This document shows, piece by piece, positions 1-8,706 of a stretch of 64,000 nt of DNA. The DNA is from JAHJQZ01 sp963676075 (lineage in GTDB: Bacteria > Pseudomonadota > Alphaproteobacteria > Rhizobiales > Devosiaceae). The notes under the pieces are model-generated. The model worked only from the letters and a program-made list of their open reading frames with translations, was not told where the DNA came from and did no database searches. The stretch covers positions 1-64,000 of the forward strand of contig CAXXNZ010000019.1 in NCBI GenBank assembly GCA_963676075.2, read 5' to 3'. Positions within the stretch are counted from its first letter, which is position 1. Every line of letters begins with the position of its first letter. Both the position numbers and the translations under genes were made by a program.

Positions 1-791
1 CGTTCGCCAAGAACGACGGCGCCGCCGAGCGCCGCGAACAGCGCTTCGCCCGACAGGATGATCGCAGCGTTGGCGGGTGGCACATACACCTGTCCGACCG
101 CCTGCAGCGTGAAGGCGATGGCGGTGGAGAAAACGCCGGCATAGACGATTTCGACCCAGCCTCCCATGATTCCCTCGATCGTCGGCGCCTCGAAGATGAG
201 AGAGCCGAGCTCGGCGGCAAAGCCGGCAGCGAGGAAGCTGAGGCAGGAGACCAGAACCGGCAGGCCGGTGTCACGGGCGAGATAGCCGAGCATCAGCACA
301 TGCAGCCCCCAGAACACGGCACAGGCGACGATGATCATGTCGCCGAAATTCATGTTGTCCAGATGTCCGCCATTGAGGAAGAACAGCCCTGTGAGGGCCA
401 GAGGCGCACAAAGCCAGACGATCGGGTGCGGCGCGGTGCGGAAGACGATCAGAAGGATCGCCGGCACGAAGAAGACATAAAAGCCGGTGAGGAACCCGGC
501 GTTGGTGACGGTGGTGAATTCGAGGCCGAACTGCTGCAGGTAGGAGGCCATGAAGAAGTTGAAGCTCAAAAAGCCGATCAGCCACCATTGCCGGAGGCTG
601 AGGATGAGCCCGCGTCGCTTGTACTCCCTGAGGGCCAGCGGCAGGATGCACAAGCCGCCAAGGATGTAGCGCGCACCATTATAGGTCAGCGGCCCCATAT
701 GTCCGATGGCGTATTTCTGCGCAATGAAGGCGAACCCCCAGAGCATGGTGGCAAACATCAGGAGCAGAGTCGCTGAAAAACGATTGAGCAT
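1..791 (-). CDS. EamA/DMT-family transporter (3' end beyond window)
   Basis: Reading the minus strand from the ATG at 791 gives an uninterrupted hydrophobic protein (about 263 residues visible) that runs off the left edge. It begins MLNRFSATLLLMFATMLWG and has the alternating membrane segments and WG/ALxxPG-like turns of the drug/metabolite transporter superfamily: a first EamA repeat, then a second starting around the segment with VSCLSFLAAG. The last visible residues, GGAVVLGERL, match the start of the conserved 'LGE' end of an EamA repeat. Such proteins are 10-TM inner-membrane exporters of amino acids or metabolites; the substrate cannot be told. The last part of the second repeat is outside the window. 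Confidence 0.85.
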   Translation of the reverse strand, partial: MLNRFSATLLLMFATMLWGFAFIAQKYAIGHMGPLTYNGARYILGGLCILPLALREYKRRGLILSLRQWWLIGFLSFNFFMASYLQQFGLEFTTVTNAGFLTGFYVFFVPAILLIVFRTAPHPIVWLCAPLALTGLFFLNGGHLDNMNFGDMIIVACAVFWGLHVLMLGYLARDTGLPVLVSCLSFLAAGFAAELGSLIFEAPTIEGIMGGWVEIVYAGVFSTAIAFTLQAVGQVYVPPANAAIILSGEALFAALGGAVVLGE

Positions 792-871
792 TCAGGGGTT
801 TGACTTCGTGAAATGGCCACGTGCTCGCGCCGACGGCCTGTTGCGGACAGGAAAAGGCAGATGAAAGGCGA

Positions 872-2105
872 CTAGCGCAGTTCGGCGTCGAGCGCCGCGA
901 TCAACTGGTCGATCTCCTCAGGCGTCGTGTAATGGACAAAGGACAGGCGCAGCACGCCGTGTTCGGGATCGATGCCGAGCGCACTCAGCGGACGCCAGCC
1001 GTAGAAATGCCCGCCGCCGGCCATGATGCCGTGATTGGCAAGACGCGTCGCGACATGCCGGCCCGGCTCGGCCAGGCCGAGCGCAATCGTCGGGGCGCGG
1101 TCGGCACCGTTGGCCGGTCCGATCAGGCGGGCGCGATTGGCATTGGCGGCAAGGAAATCCATCAACGGCGCGATCAGCGCCACTTCCTGGGCCCGCATGG
1201 CAGTATGGGCGCGGTCGAAGGCGGTCTTGCCGTCGACCGACGGGCCGGCGATCTCGGCGACGCGTTCGAGATAATCGGCGATACCGGCGGCGGCGGCGAT
1301 CTGGGCATGGTCCGGACCGGCCGGCGTCAGGCGGTAGCGCGGCTTGCCCTCGTTGAAGAAATGCCCCTGGTTGGGCAATTGCGCCGCCAGTTCCGGGCGG
1401 ACGGTGAACACGCCCTGATGCGGGCCAAAGGTCTTGTAGGCCGAGAACAGATAGATGTCGGCGCCCAGTTCGGCGATATCGGGCAGGCCGTGCGGAGCGT
1501 AAGAGACTCCGTCGACCACGGCGACGGCGCCGACCGCATGAACACGCCGGGACGATCTCGGCGACGGGATTGATCTCGCCGACGATGTTGGAGACATGCG
1601 GGAAGGCGACAAGCCTGACCTTGTCGTCAAGCAGGTTGTCGAGCGCTTCGAGCGGCAGATGGCCGGTCGTGTGGTCGATCTTCCACTCGCGGATTTCGGC
1701 GCCCATGGCCTCAAGCCGCCGCCAGGCACCGGTGTTGGCCTCGTGATCCTGATCGGTGACGATGACCGCATCCCCCGGCTTCAGCCAGCCGGCGAATGCC
1801 TTGCCGAGCACATAGGTGTTGTTCGAAGTCGACGGGCCGATATGCACCCAGTCCACCGGCACGTTGAGCGCTTCGGCGAGACGGGCATAGCCCAGATCCA
1901 TGGCCTCGCCGGCCTGCTGTGAGGCCGGATACCAGCCATAGGGCTGAACCTTGGTGGCGCGGTAGTAGTGGTCGAGCCGGTCGAGCACCTGGCGCGAGGT
2001 GTACGAGCCGCCGGCATTCTCGAAAAAGGCCTGTCCCTTGAGGCTTTCCTCGCTGAAGGCGGGAAATTCGGCACGGATCAAAGCGGAATCGAGCGGAAGG
2101 GACAT
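872..2105 (-). pseudogene. Cysteine desulfurase-like class V aminotransferase, frameshifted
   Basis: Two overlapping minus-strand frames together make one class V PLP enzyme of about 410 residues. The first (from ATG 2105, MSLPLDSALIRAEFPAFSEE) carries the N-terminal domain up to GEINPVAEIV. The second continues with RRVHAVGAVAVVDGVSYAPHG and holds the PLP-lysine region YLFSAYKTFGPHQG and the C-terminal domain ending AALDAELR. The frames join at a GGG run at 1549-1551 (CCC on the coding strand), where one extra base explains the shift. The family (cysteine desulfurase-like, SufS/NifS fold) removes sulfur or amino groups from small substrates, but no suf genes are nearby. Either a recent loss-of-function mutation or a homopolymer sequencing error; every other part of the gene looks intact. 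Confidence 0.8.
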
Positions 2106-2344
2106 CTGGGTTCACCGGGCGGAAGGGATGGGATCACCTGTGGTATCCAAACCGGAGAAAACCGGCAAGGCCGTTGCGGTGCGGTCAAATTGCCGGCCCG
2201 ATGAGGTCTGGACGTATCACCTGTCCCGATGGCGCTGCGCCATCGCGCCGCCTTGTCTCTGTTTCCGCCGCCGTCCTAGCCTTGCCGGACGCGCCGGCGG
2301 CTCGGAGGAAACCGGACGGCGCATCTCGGAGGACGGAACTGCAT

Positions 2345-2878
2345 ATGACCTATCTGCGCGCTCTTTTTCCCGCCGCTCTGGCCGGGTTGGCCTTGTTATG
2401 TACGGCCGCGCTGGCGGCCGGCGAACCTGAATACGATACCAACCGCATGGGCGGAGATTTCGCCCATGTGGTCATGGATATCGATGCCCCGCTCGAATGC
2501 CGGCGCATCTGCGAGGGCAATCCTGACTGCGAGGCCTGGACCTATGTCAAACCGGGCATCCAGGGACCGAGCCCGATGTGCTGGCTGAAGGATGTTGTTC
2601 CGCCGCCGACGGCCGACGGCTGCTGCATCTCCGGCGTTCGGCCCGTGTATGGCTCGTTCGAGCCGAGCACCAATCGCTATGGCGGCGATTACGCGGGAAT
2701 CCGCCTGTGGGCGGGGGCGGAGCCGTTCGAATGCTCCAAGCTTTGCCACAACGACAATGCCTGCGCCGCCTGGAGCTATGTCGAGGCCGGCATTCAGGAC
2801 GATGTGCCGATGTGCTGGCTGAAGAACGTCATACCGGAACCGAGTGCCAACAACTGCTGCACTTCGGGCGTCAAGTAA
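2345..2878 (+). CDS. Secreted protein with two PAN/Apple-like repeats
   Basis: A 177-residue protein with a clear signal peptide (MTYLRALFPAALAGLALL...AALAAG, cleavage near residue 25). The mature part is two similar units of about 75 residues, each with the pattern N-R-x-GGD(F/Y)A, then ECxxxC, CxAW(T/S)YVxxGIQ, MCWLK(D/N)V, and a closing CC-S-GV. The spaced cysteines and CxAWTY core are those of PAN/Apple domains, which bind proteins or carbohydrates outside the cytoplasm. The ATG at 2345 follows a GGAGG-type ribosome binding site and gives the signal peptide; a longer upstream reading (ATG 2174) has no such support. The gene is divergent from the aminotransferase. The binding partner is unknown. 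Confidence 0.8.
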   Translation: MTYLRALFPAALAGLALLCTAALAAGEPEYDTNRMGGDFAHVVMDIDAPLECRRICEGNPDCEAWTYVKPGIQGPSPMCWLKDVVPPPTADGCCISGVRPVYGSFEPSTNRYGGDYAGIRLWAGAEPFECSKLCHNDNACAAWSYVEAGIQDDVPMCWLKNVIPEPSANNCCTSGVK

Positions 2879-2892
2879 CGAAACCGCGCAGC

Positions 2893-2995
2893 AAAAGGAC
2901 CCCGCCTGGTCCTAGGTTATTGCCTTGTTGCGTTTTCAAACCAAAAAAGTGGACTCCACTTTTTCCGAAAACGCTCCAGGAGGCGGGGTCCTTTT
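2893..2995. repeat. Triple-nested palindrome: intergenic element within a terminator-like stem
   Basis: Three inverted repeats share one centre. The outer arms are 15 bp (AAAAGGACCCCGCCT at 2893-2907 and its complement at 2981-2995). The middle arms are GCGTTTTC at 2930-2937 and GAAAACGC at 2967-2974. The core is AAAAAGTGGA, one base, TCCACTTTTT (2944-2964). The outer stem with flanking A/T runs looks like a bidirectional terminator for the PAN gene. The inner part resembles the small palindromic repeats spread through Hyphomicrobiales intergenic regions, and appears to sit in the loop of the terminator. The rest of the gap (2996-3214) holds only a GGAAAGGCGG/CCGCCTTTCC stem near 3178-3205. 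Confidence 0.7.
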
Positions 2996-3214
2996 CGGGG
3001 GTGAGGTGCGTCCGGGTTGGATTGGAGTCGCCCGAACGCACCATGCCCCGAAGGGCGTTCGAACCCGGATCTGGTGCCGGTTCCGGATCCGAACCTTTCG
3101 AACGCGCCGCAATTGGGGGCTGGGCGCATTCAGAAAGGCGGACGAGGTGCGCGGGCTGCGCCTCATCCGGGAGGACGGAAAGGCGGGGGAGACGCCGCCT
3201 TTCCGCCAGATCGG

Positions 3215-4072
3215 TTAGTTGCGCGGACCCATGCCACGGCCCATGCCAAAGCCCGGTGCCTGATTGGCGTTCTGACCCGGTGCGACGCCCTGGCCCTGCT
3301 GGTTGATGCCGTTGCCGCGGCCATAGCCGTAGCCGAGCGTGGTGTCGTCAGTGCCCTGGTTTGGGGCAATGGCACCCGGTCCCATGCCACGTCCCTTCAT
3401 GCCGGGGCCGAAAGTGCCGGACTGGCCCTGACCCATCTGCATGGTTCCGCGCGGATTGGTGTTGAGCGCCGCCTTCTGGGTGTCGCTCAGCGAATTGTAG
3501 AACGCTTCGAGCGAGGGCAGCACTGCGTCGATGGCGGCAACGCGGGCAGTGGCGTTGACCGTCACGGCCTTAAGGCGTTCGACCGGGCTGACTGGGGCGT
3601 TGGCGGCAATCGTCGGCAGCTGGCAGCTATCGGCGTAGCCGGTCTGGGCCGTCAGTGCCGAGGTCTTGAAGGCGTCGAACAGCGTCGTCTGGTCGGCATC
3701 GAGCGTCAGCCGTTCGGACAGGTTGTTGAGCGCGATCTCGAGACGCGGCGCGCCGTTGACCGAGCAGGCAAGGCGCAGGATGTCGTTGCCGCCGAAGCGG
3801 GCGCCATTCTGCGGACCGCGCATGCCCTGTCCCTGGACGCCGGGGCGCTGGGCGTTGGCCAACTGGCCCTGCGGACCACGCATGTTCTGGCCCTGCTGGC
3901 CGTTGAAGTGCTGCATCTGGCCGCGCGGTCCCTGCATCTGCTGCTGGCCGGCGAAATTGCCGCGCTGGCCGTAGGCGGCATTGGTGACGGTGCCGGTGGA
4001 GGCGGCGAAGGCGGAGGCGGTCAATCCACCAACCAGGACTGTCGAAAGAAGAAGAGTTGCGAGCTTTTTCAT
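3215..4072 (-). CDS. Spy/CpxP-like LTXXQ-motif periplasmic protein, Gln/Gly-rich
   Basis: A 285-residue protein with a signal peptide (MKKLATLLLSTVLVGGLTASAFA). After it comes a low-complexity segment (about residues 30-90) rich in Gln, Gly, Arg and Met with repeated QGQ/MRGPQ units. A helical core follows (about 95-205) with LSERLTLDADQTTLFDAF and LEAFYNSLSDTQKAAL, which match the paired LTxxQ-type motifs of the Spy/CpxP family. The tail is again Gly/Met/Gln-rich (GMGxG repeats) and ends GRGMGPRN. Family members are periplasmic chaperone-like or envelope-stress proteins. Length is well above the usual 150-170 residues because of the two low-complexity arms. It has its own promoter region and no operon partner. 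Confidence 0.75.
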   Translation of the reverse strand: MKKLATLLLSTVLVGGLTASAFAASTGTVTNAAYGQRGNFAGQQQMQGPRGQMQHFNGQQGQNMRGPQGQLANAQRPGVQGQGMRGPQNGARFGGNDILRLACSVNGAPRLEIALNNLSERLTLDADQTTLFDAFKTSALTAQTGYADSCQLPTIAANAPVSPVERLKAVTVNATARVAAIDAVLPSLEAFYNSLSDTQKAALNTNPRGTMQMGQGQSGTFGPGMKGRGMGPGAIAPNQGTDDTTLGYGYGRGNGINQQGQGVAPGQNANQAPGFGMGRGMGPRN

Positions 4073-4474
4073 CGGAATTGCCTTGCTAGACTTTGGAGGT
4101 TCCGGACCTTTGTCGTCCGATCGATGAAAAAGACGCTAGCAGCGCCGGACTTGCGCCAATCTGTCTGCAACATGAAAAAACGGTAAGCCCGGTAAGGAAG
4201 ATGTCCGGGGCGGCGCCCGCGCGAGCCTGACGGACGGGCAGGCGTCTCAACGCTGGCAAAGTGCCCTGCAGGATCGAATGCTTGTGGAAATCAAACCGCC
4301 AGCCGACGGCGCCCGGCGCCATGTGAGGGCCGCCGGAGCCGTCGGCAATCGGCCGCAACTGATCCGCCGCAACGGGCCGGATCACGCCGGCGCCAATGCC
4401 GGCGGAGTGCCAAGGCGGCGGACATCATCGCCCGCGGCGATTGCCGCAAGGCCTGTGTCAGCCGCCGGGAGGCG
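4073..4474. other. Intergenic gap without a supported gene
   Basis: About 400 bases between the Spy-like gene and the CBS gene. Open frames exist on both strands but show neither family resemblance nor a convincing start. The part next to 4072 probably carries the promoter of the Spy-like gene. Confidence 0.5.
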
Positions 4475-4903
4475 TCAGGACGCGATGTATTCGCGCAAGG
4501 CCGCCGCTTCGTGTTCGGTGACCGCGATCTTGGTCTTGACCACGTCGCCGATCGAGATGACGCCGACAAGCTGGCCATCCTCGACCACGGGCATATGGCG
4601 GAAGTGCCGGCTGGTCATCATCTCCATGACCTCGTCGACCGTGTCCTCGCGGTGGCAGGTGACGGGATCGCGGGTCATGATCGTCGAAACCGACTGGCTC
4701 ATCAGCTGGCCGGCGAAGCTGCGCAGGCGCCGGACGATATCGCGCTCGGACAGGATGCCGGCGGCCCGGCCCTTGTCATCGACAACGACGACCGCGCCGA
4801 TGTTCTTGTCGTTCAGAAGTTCGATGGCATCCGAGACCAGGGCCGTGATGGCGATGGTGACGGTATTATTGCCCTTGGTCTCCAGTATTTTTGCGACATT
4901 CAT
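4475..4903 (-). CDS. Two-CBS-domain protein (copy 1)
   Basis: A 142-residue protein made of one Bateman module: CBS1 about residues 8-65 (NNTVTIAITALVSDAIELL...AAGILSERDIVRRL) and CBS2 about 75-135 (SVSTIMTRDPVTC...RHFRHMPVVEDGQLVGVISIGDVV). The GILSERDI and GVISIGD ends of each CBS repeat are well kept. Stand-alone CBS proteins of this size bind adenine nucleotides and are thought to sense energy charge; the target is unknown. The start at 4903 (MNVAKILETKG) follows GGAGGAGT. It is the downstream member of a tandem pair with the gene at 4969-5430; the two start alike (AxILxTKG) and are diverged duplicates. Confidence 0.9.
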   Translation of the reverse strand: MNVAKILETKGNNTVTIAITALVSDAIELLNDKNIGAVVVVDDKGRAAGILSERDIVRRLRSFAGQLMSQSVSTIMTRDPVTCHREDTVDEVMEMMTSRHFRHMPVVEDGQLVGVISIGDVVKTKIAVTEHEAAALREYIAS

Positions 4904-4968
4904 GGGCTACTCCTCCTCGAGAGAAGTTCATCATGCGTCAGAATGTCGCGATATGGCAATACAAGCAG

Positions 4969-5430
4969 CTATTGCGATGTCCCGCCTGCCGAATCTGCGT
5001 CGCACATCGCCGCGCGAACGGGAATCGGGGCGTCGAAATCACCCCTGTCGATGATCGACTTGACCAGGTCGCCCATCGAGACAAGTCCGAACAGGGTGTG
5101 GTTCTCGACCACCGGCAGGTGACGGATGTTCCATCCCATCATCATTTGCACGAGGTCGATGACGGAGCCATCCCGAGTGCAGGTCAGCGGATCGGCGGTC
5201 ATGATCGCCGAGACCGGTTCGCAGAGCATGTCGCCGCCGCGTTTGGCCAGGGACTGAACGATGTCGCGTTCGGACAGGATACCGGCCACCGTGTCCTCAG
5301 TGTCGAGAACGACAATGGCGCCGTAGTTCCTGTTCGCCAGAAGCTCGACCGCTTCGGCGACCGGTGCCGAGGCCGGAATGGTTACAACCTCTTGGCCTTT
5401 TGTACCGAGGATATTGGCGATGCTCATCAT
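4969..5430 (-). CDS. Two-CBS-domain protein (copy 2)
   Basis: A 153-residue Bateman-module protein, paralogue of the next gene. CBS1 spans about residues 9-66 (EVVTIPASAPVAEAVELL...TVAGILSERDIVQSL) and CBS2 about 76-136 (VSAIMTADPLTC...MGWNIRHLPVVENHTLFGLVSMGDLV). It probably binds AMP/ATP like other small CBS proteins. The start is MMSIANILGTKG at 5430; the second ATG three bases in is equally possible. The 65-bp gap to copy 1 and the same strand suggest one transcript. Confidence 0.9.
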   Translation of the reverse strand: MMSIANILGTKGQEVVTIPASAPVAEAVELLANRNYGAIVVLDTEDTVAGILSERDIVQSLAKRGGDMLCEPVSAIMTADPLTCTRDGSVIDLVQMMMGWNIRHLPVVENHTLFGLVSMGDLVKSIIDRGDFDAPIPVRAAMCDADSAGGTSQ

Positions 5431-5505
5431 TATCTCGTGATTTGCGACAGTCAGTCTTCATAGCTCAAGCGTGCTTAACAAATACCTGAGTCGCATAATC
5501 CGAAT

Positions 5506-5538
5506 AAAAAATGGCCGGTGCGAGGGCGGCACCGGCCA
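5506..5538 (-). terminator. Rho-independent terminator for the 5584-5847 gene
   Basis: A perfect 10-bp stem TGGCCGGTGC (5512-5521) and GCACCGGCCA (5529-5538) with a 7-base loop. On the minus strand it is followed by a run of Ts (A run 5506-5511 on the plus strand). It lies just past the stop of the small membrane protein gene. Confidence 0.8.
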
Positions 5539-5583
5539 TCTAGCGTCCCGCCTCGTTGGACGGGCGCTGAGAAGTTTTGGAGG

Positions 5584-5847
5584 TCAGTCGTGAGCGCGGC
5601 GCGAGCGCGTGGTGGCCTTGGCCCGGCTCAGGTGGATCGCCTGGAAAAACAGAGCGAAAAGGACGATACCGACAAGGAAGACAGCGGCGACCGTTCCGCC
5701 TTCGATGTGGTGAAGGCCGACCGCAGCGCTGGCCGGCGTGATGATGACTGCAGTCGACAATGCGGCGATGGCCGCCAGCATGGCGAAACGCAGCCTGCGA
5801 AGTCGTGACTTCATTGACGCAATCATTTGTCTACTCGCTTCATTCAT
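5584..5847 (-). CDS. Small membrane protein, unknown function
   Basis: An 87-residue protein (from MNEASRQMI; a start 8 codons upstream at 5871 is also possible). It has a basic N-terminus (KSRLRRLR) and a first hydrophobic segment, FAMLAAIAALSTAVIITPASA, that could be a signal peptide. A second hydrophobic segment, TVAAVFLVGIVLFALFFQAIHL, is followed by a basic tail (SRAKATTRSRRAH). No family recognised. The good terminator right after the stop supports a real transcript. Confidence 0.55.
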   Translation of the reverse strand: MNEASRQMIASMKSRLRRLRFAMLAAIAALSTAVIITPASAAVGLHHIEGGTVAAVFLVGIVLFALFFQAIHLSRAKATTRSRRAHD

Positions 5848-6078
5848 CCGTTGACGCTGACGAGTAGGCACCCCGAATGCGGAGGCAATTTGTGGGTGCG
5901 GTGGAAAAATCCGTTCCTTTTCGAGGCGATAGTGTGGCCGAAGGTTAAGAAAAGGTAACCACCGATTGCCGGGGCAGGGCGCCGCGAAGCGCGTTGACGG
6001 GCGCTGCCGCCTTGCCTTGTTTGAGGTGAAAAGCTACCTGTTGAGCCCTTTTTGGCGTTTTGGTTTCAGGACTTTTCC

Positions 6079-7281
6079 ATGAGCTTCATTTCAGACGCCC
6101 TCGGGCGCATTCAACCCTCGGCGACGGTGGCGATCAGTCAGCGCGCCCGTGAACTCAAGCGCGACGGGCGCGATATCATCGCCCTGAGTGCCGGCGAGCC
6201 CGATTTCGACACGCCTCAGCACGTCAAGGACGCGGCGATCGCCGCGATGAATGCCGGGCAAACCAAATACACCAATATCGATGGCATTCCTGAGCTCAAG
6301 GAGGCCGTGGCGCAAAAGTTCCGGCGCGACAACGGCCTCGATGTGACGGCTGCGGATTGTTTTATTGCCGCCGGCGGCAAGCAGATCATCTTCAACGCGC
6401 TGATGGCGACGCTCAACCCGGGCGACGAGGTGGTGGTGCCGGCACCCTATTGGGTGAGCTATCCGGAAATCGTCCGCCTGTGCGGCGCCGAACCGGTCAT
6501 CGCGGTTGCCGATGCAACAACTGGCTTCAAGCTGAGCCCGGAAGCCCTGGCGGCGGCGCTGACCGAGAAAACCAAGTGGCTGATCCTCAATTCGCCGTCC
6601 AATCCGACAGGCGCGGCCTATTCGGCCGAGGAACTGATGGCGCTCGCCGAGGTGCTGCGGCAATGGCCCGGTGTTCATATCCTCACCGACGATATCTACG
6701 AGGTGCTGGTTTATGACGGCGGCACGTTCGCGACGCTGGCATCGGTGGCGCCCGACCTCAAGGACAGGTGCGTCGTCGCCAATGGCGTGTCGAAATCGCA
6801 TGCCATGACCGGCTGGCGCGTCGGCTACTGCACCGCGCCGCGTGAACTGCTGGCGGCGATGACCAAGCTGCAGTCGCAATCGACGACCAATGCCTGTTCG
6901 ATCGCGCAATGGGCGGCGGTGGCGGCGCTCAACGGTCCGCAGGATTTCCTCATGGACTGGCGCAAGGTGTTTCAGGCGCGCCGCGACAAGGTCGTCGCCG
7001 GATTGAACGCCGCGCCGGGCATCGATTGCCAGACCCCGGCCGGAGCGTTCTATGTCTTTGCGGGCGTGTCAGGGCTGATCGGCAAGACCAGCCCCGGCGG
7101 CACTCTCATCGGCAGCGACACCGATCTCGCCATGGCCCTGATCGAGGAGGCGGGCGTGGCGCTGGTGCCGGGCACGGCCTTCGGCCTGGGTGGACACTTG
7201 CGGCTGAGCTATGCGGCATCGGACGCCGAGCTCGACGAAGCGCTCACGCGCATCGCCGGATTTGCGGCGGGGTGCCGATAA
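6079..7281 (+). CDS. aatA: Pyridoxal-phosphate aspartate aminotransferase
   Basis: A 400-residue class I/II aminotransferase (MSFISDALGRIQPSATVAIS). It transfers the amino group between aspartate and 2-oxoglutarate in the cytoplasm. Visible hallmarks are LSAGEPDFDTP near the N-terminus, the GGKQIIFNALMA cofactor-binding helix, NSPSNPTGAAYS, TDDIYEVLVYDG and the Schiff-base region GVSKSHAMTGWRVGY. The C-terminal arginine for the carboxylate is in HLRLSYA. This is the Rhizobium-type subgroup Ib enzyme. The ATG at 6079 was preferred to the in-frame ATG at 6052 because the family begins there. It stands alone on its strand. Confidence 0.95.
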   Translation: MSFISDALGRIQPSATVAISQRARELKRDGRDIIALSAGEPDFDTPQHVKDAAIAAMNAGQTKYTNIDGIPELKEAVAQKFRRDNGLDVTAADCFIAAGGKQIIFNALMATLNPGDEVVVPAPYWVSYPEIVRLCGAEPVIAVADATTGFKLSPEALAAALTEKTKWLILNSPSNPTGAAYSAEELMALAEVLRQWPGVHILTDDIYEVLVYDGGTFATLASVAPDLKDRCVVANGVSKSHAMTGWRVGYCTAPRELLAAMTKLQSQSTTNACSIAQWAAVAALNGPQDFLMDWRKVFQARRDKVVAGLNAAPGIDCQTPAGAFYVFAGVSGLIGKTSPGGTLIGSDTDLAMALIEEAGVALVPGTAFGLGGHLRLSYAASDAELDEALTRIAGFAAGCR

Positions 7282-7402
7282 CGGCATTTGCGCCAGGAAT
7301 ATGCGCCCGGCCGTGCACAAGACGCGCTAAATTTTTAGCCGATTAATCAAAGCGCAATCGTGGCGTGCCAGCTTAGGGCCAATTGGCAAGCTTTGGTCGC
7401 CC

Positions 7403-8611
7403 ATGCATTTCGACGTGTTCACTCTGGTCATGGCCTGTTCGCTCGTCGTGTTCCTTTCGGGCACGGTGCTGACCTATTTCTGGTCGCGAACCATGCGCAA
7501 TTCGTGGCTGGCGTTATGGGCCGCAGCCTTCGTGATGATAGCGCTTGGCCTGCTGGTGGCCATGTTGAAGCCCGGCGATCCGGGGGTTTTGCGCTCCGCC
7601 GTCGGCAATGCCGTGCATCTGATTGGTTTCGGCTTCGTGTGGAGTGCATTGCGCATTTTCGAGGGGCGAGCGCCTCTGCTCTGGGTGGTGCCGATCCCGT
7701 CTGTGGTTTGGGTCGGTTTGGTTTATGCGCCCGGGGTCTATGACAGTCTTTCCCTGAGAGTCGCCCTGATATCGGCGGGGCTTGGCATGTTCTGCGCCCT
7801 CGGTGCCTGGGAACTCTGGCGCGGACGAAAGGAACGACTTTCGTCCAAGCGGCCGCTGATGATCCTGTTTCTGTTTCTGTTCGCCTTCTATCTCGGCCGC
7901 ATTCTGCTGGTTGACGTGGTGCCATATCCTTATGGTGGTGGCGAAACCGACGCGCTGGTTGCAGCGGTGATGGCCGGTCTGGTCGTGGCTGCATCGCTGG
8001 CGGCCACTGTCCTTCTGGTCGCCATGACGCTCGAGCGCAAGGAACTGGCCCAGCGCGAACTGGCCGCCACCGATGCACTGACCGGGTTCCTCAATCGGCG
8101 CGGGCTTGAGACGATACTGCCCAAGCAGGAGCTACCGGCGGGAAGTGCGTTGGTTCTGTTCGATCTCGACCGCTTCAAGCACGTCAACGACACCTTCGGA
8201 CACGCCGCAGGGGATGCACTGATCGTCGCCTTCGCCCGGATCTGCCGCGAGGAACTGCGTCAGGTCGACTATGCCGTCCGGCTCGGCGGTGAGGAATTCG
8301 CCCTGGTGCTGGCGTCGATGGGCATGCAGCCGGCCCTTGCCGTCGCCGAGCGCATCCGGGAGCGCTTCTCAACCACTGTCGTCGAGATCGGCGCAAGCGC
8401 CATCGCCGGTACCGCCAGCGGCGGCGTCTATGCCGCGCCAGCCGACGCCAATGTCTGGCTGAGCGGTGCCATAGCCTCTGCTGACCGCGCCATGTATCAG
8501 GCCAAAAGTGCTGGACGAAACAGGGTCTTCACTGCGACCGATCGCGGGCGCGGGCAAGAAGACCGAACGGCTAACGACCCAGAACCGGCTGTGAGTGTCG
8601 GGTCGGTCTGA
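7403..8611 (+). CDS. Membrane diguanylate cyclase (GGEEF), tandem copy 1
   Basis: A 402-residue protein: six or seven membrane segments in the first 215 residues, then a short coiled linker (LERKELAQRELAATDALTG) and a GGDEF domain (about 225-390). The active-site loop is GGEEF at residues 295-299, a functional variant. The inhibitory site RxxD is present five residues before it (RQVD, 286-289), so product inhibition by c-di-GMP is expected. The domain should make c-di-GMP from two GTP at the inner membrane. The next gene (8707) is a close paralogue with the same layout, starting MHLDVFT against MHFDVFT here, so this is a tandem duplication. The signal sensed by the membrane part is unknown. 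Confidence 0.9.
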   Translation: MHFDVFTLVMACSLVVFLSGTVLTYFWSRTMRNSWLALWAAAFVMIALGLLVAMLKPGDPGVLRSAVGNAVHLIGFGFVWSALRIFEGRAPLLWVVPIPSVVWVGLVYAPGVYDSLSLRVALISAGLGMFCALGAWELWRGRKERLSSKRPLMILFLFLFAFYLGRILLVDVVPYPYGGGETDALVAAVMAGLVVAASLAATVLLVAMTLERKELAQRELAATDALTGFLNRRGLETILPKQELPAGSALVLFDLDRFKHVNDTFGHAAGDALIVAFARICREELRQVDYAVRLGGEEFALVLASMGMQPALAVAERIRERFSTTVVEIGASAIAGTASGGVYAAPADANVWLSGAIASADRAMYQAKSAGRNRVFTATDRGRGQEDRTANDPEPAVSVGSV

Positions 8612-8706
8612 CCTCGTGCGGTTCGGTCCGGTGACATGCCGTTCCGGTTAAGTGTTGCGCAACATGCGCTGTGTCAGTGTGTCGCAAGGCGCGGAACCGA
8701 TCACAT

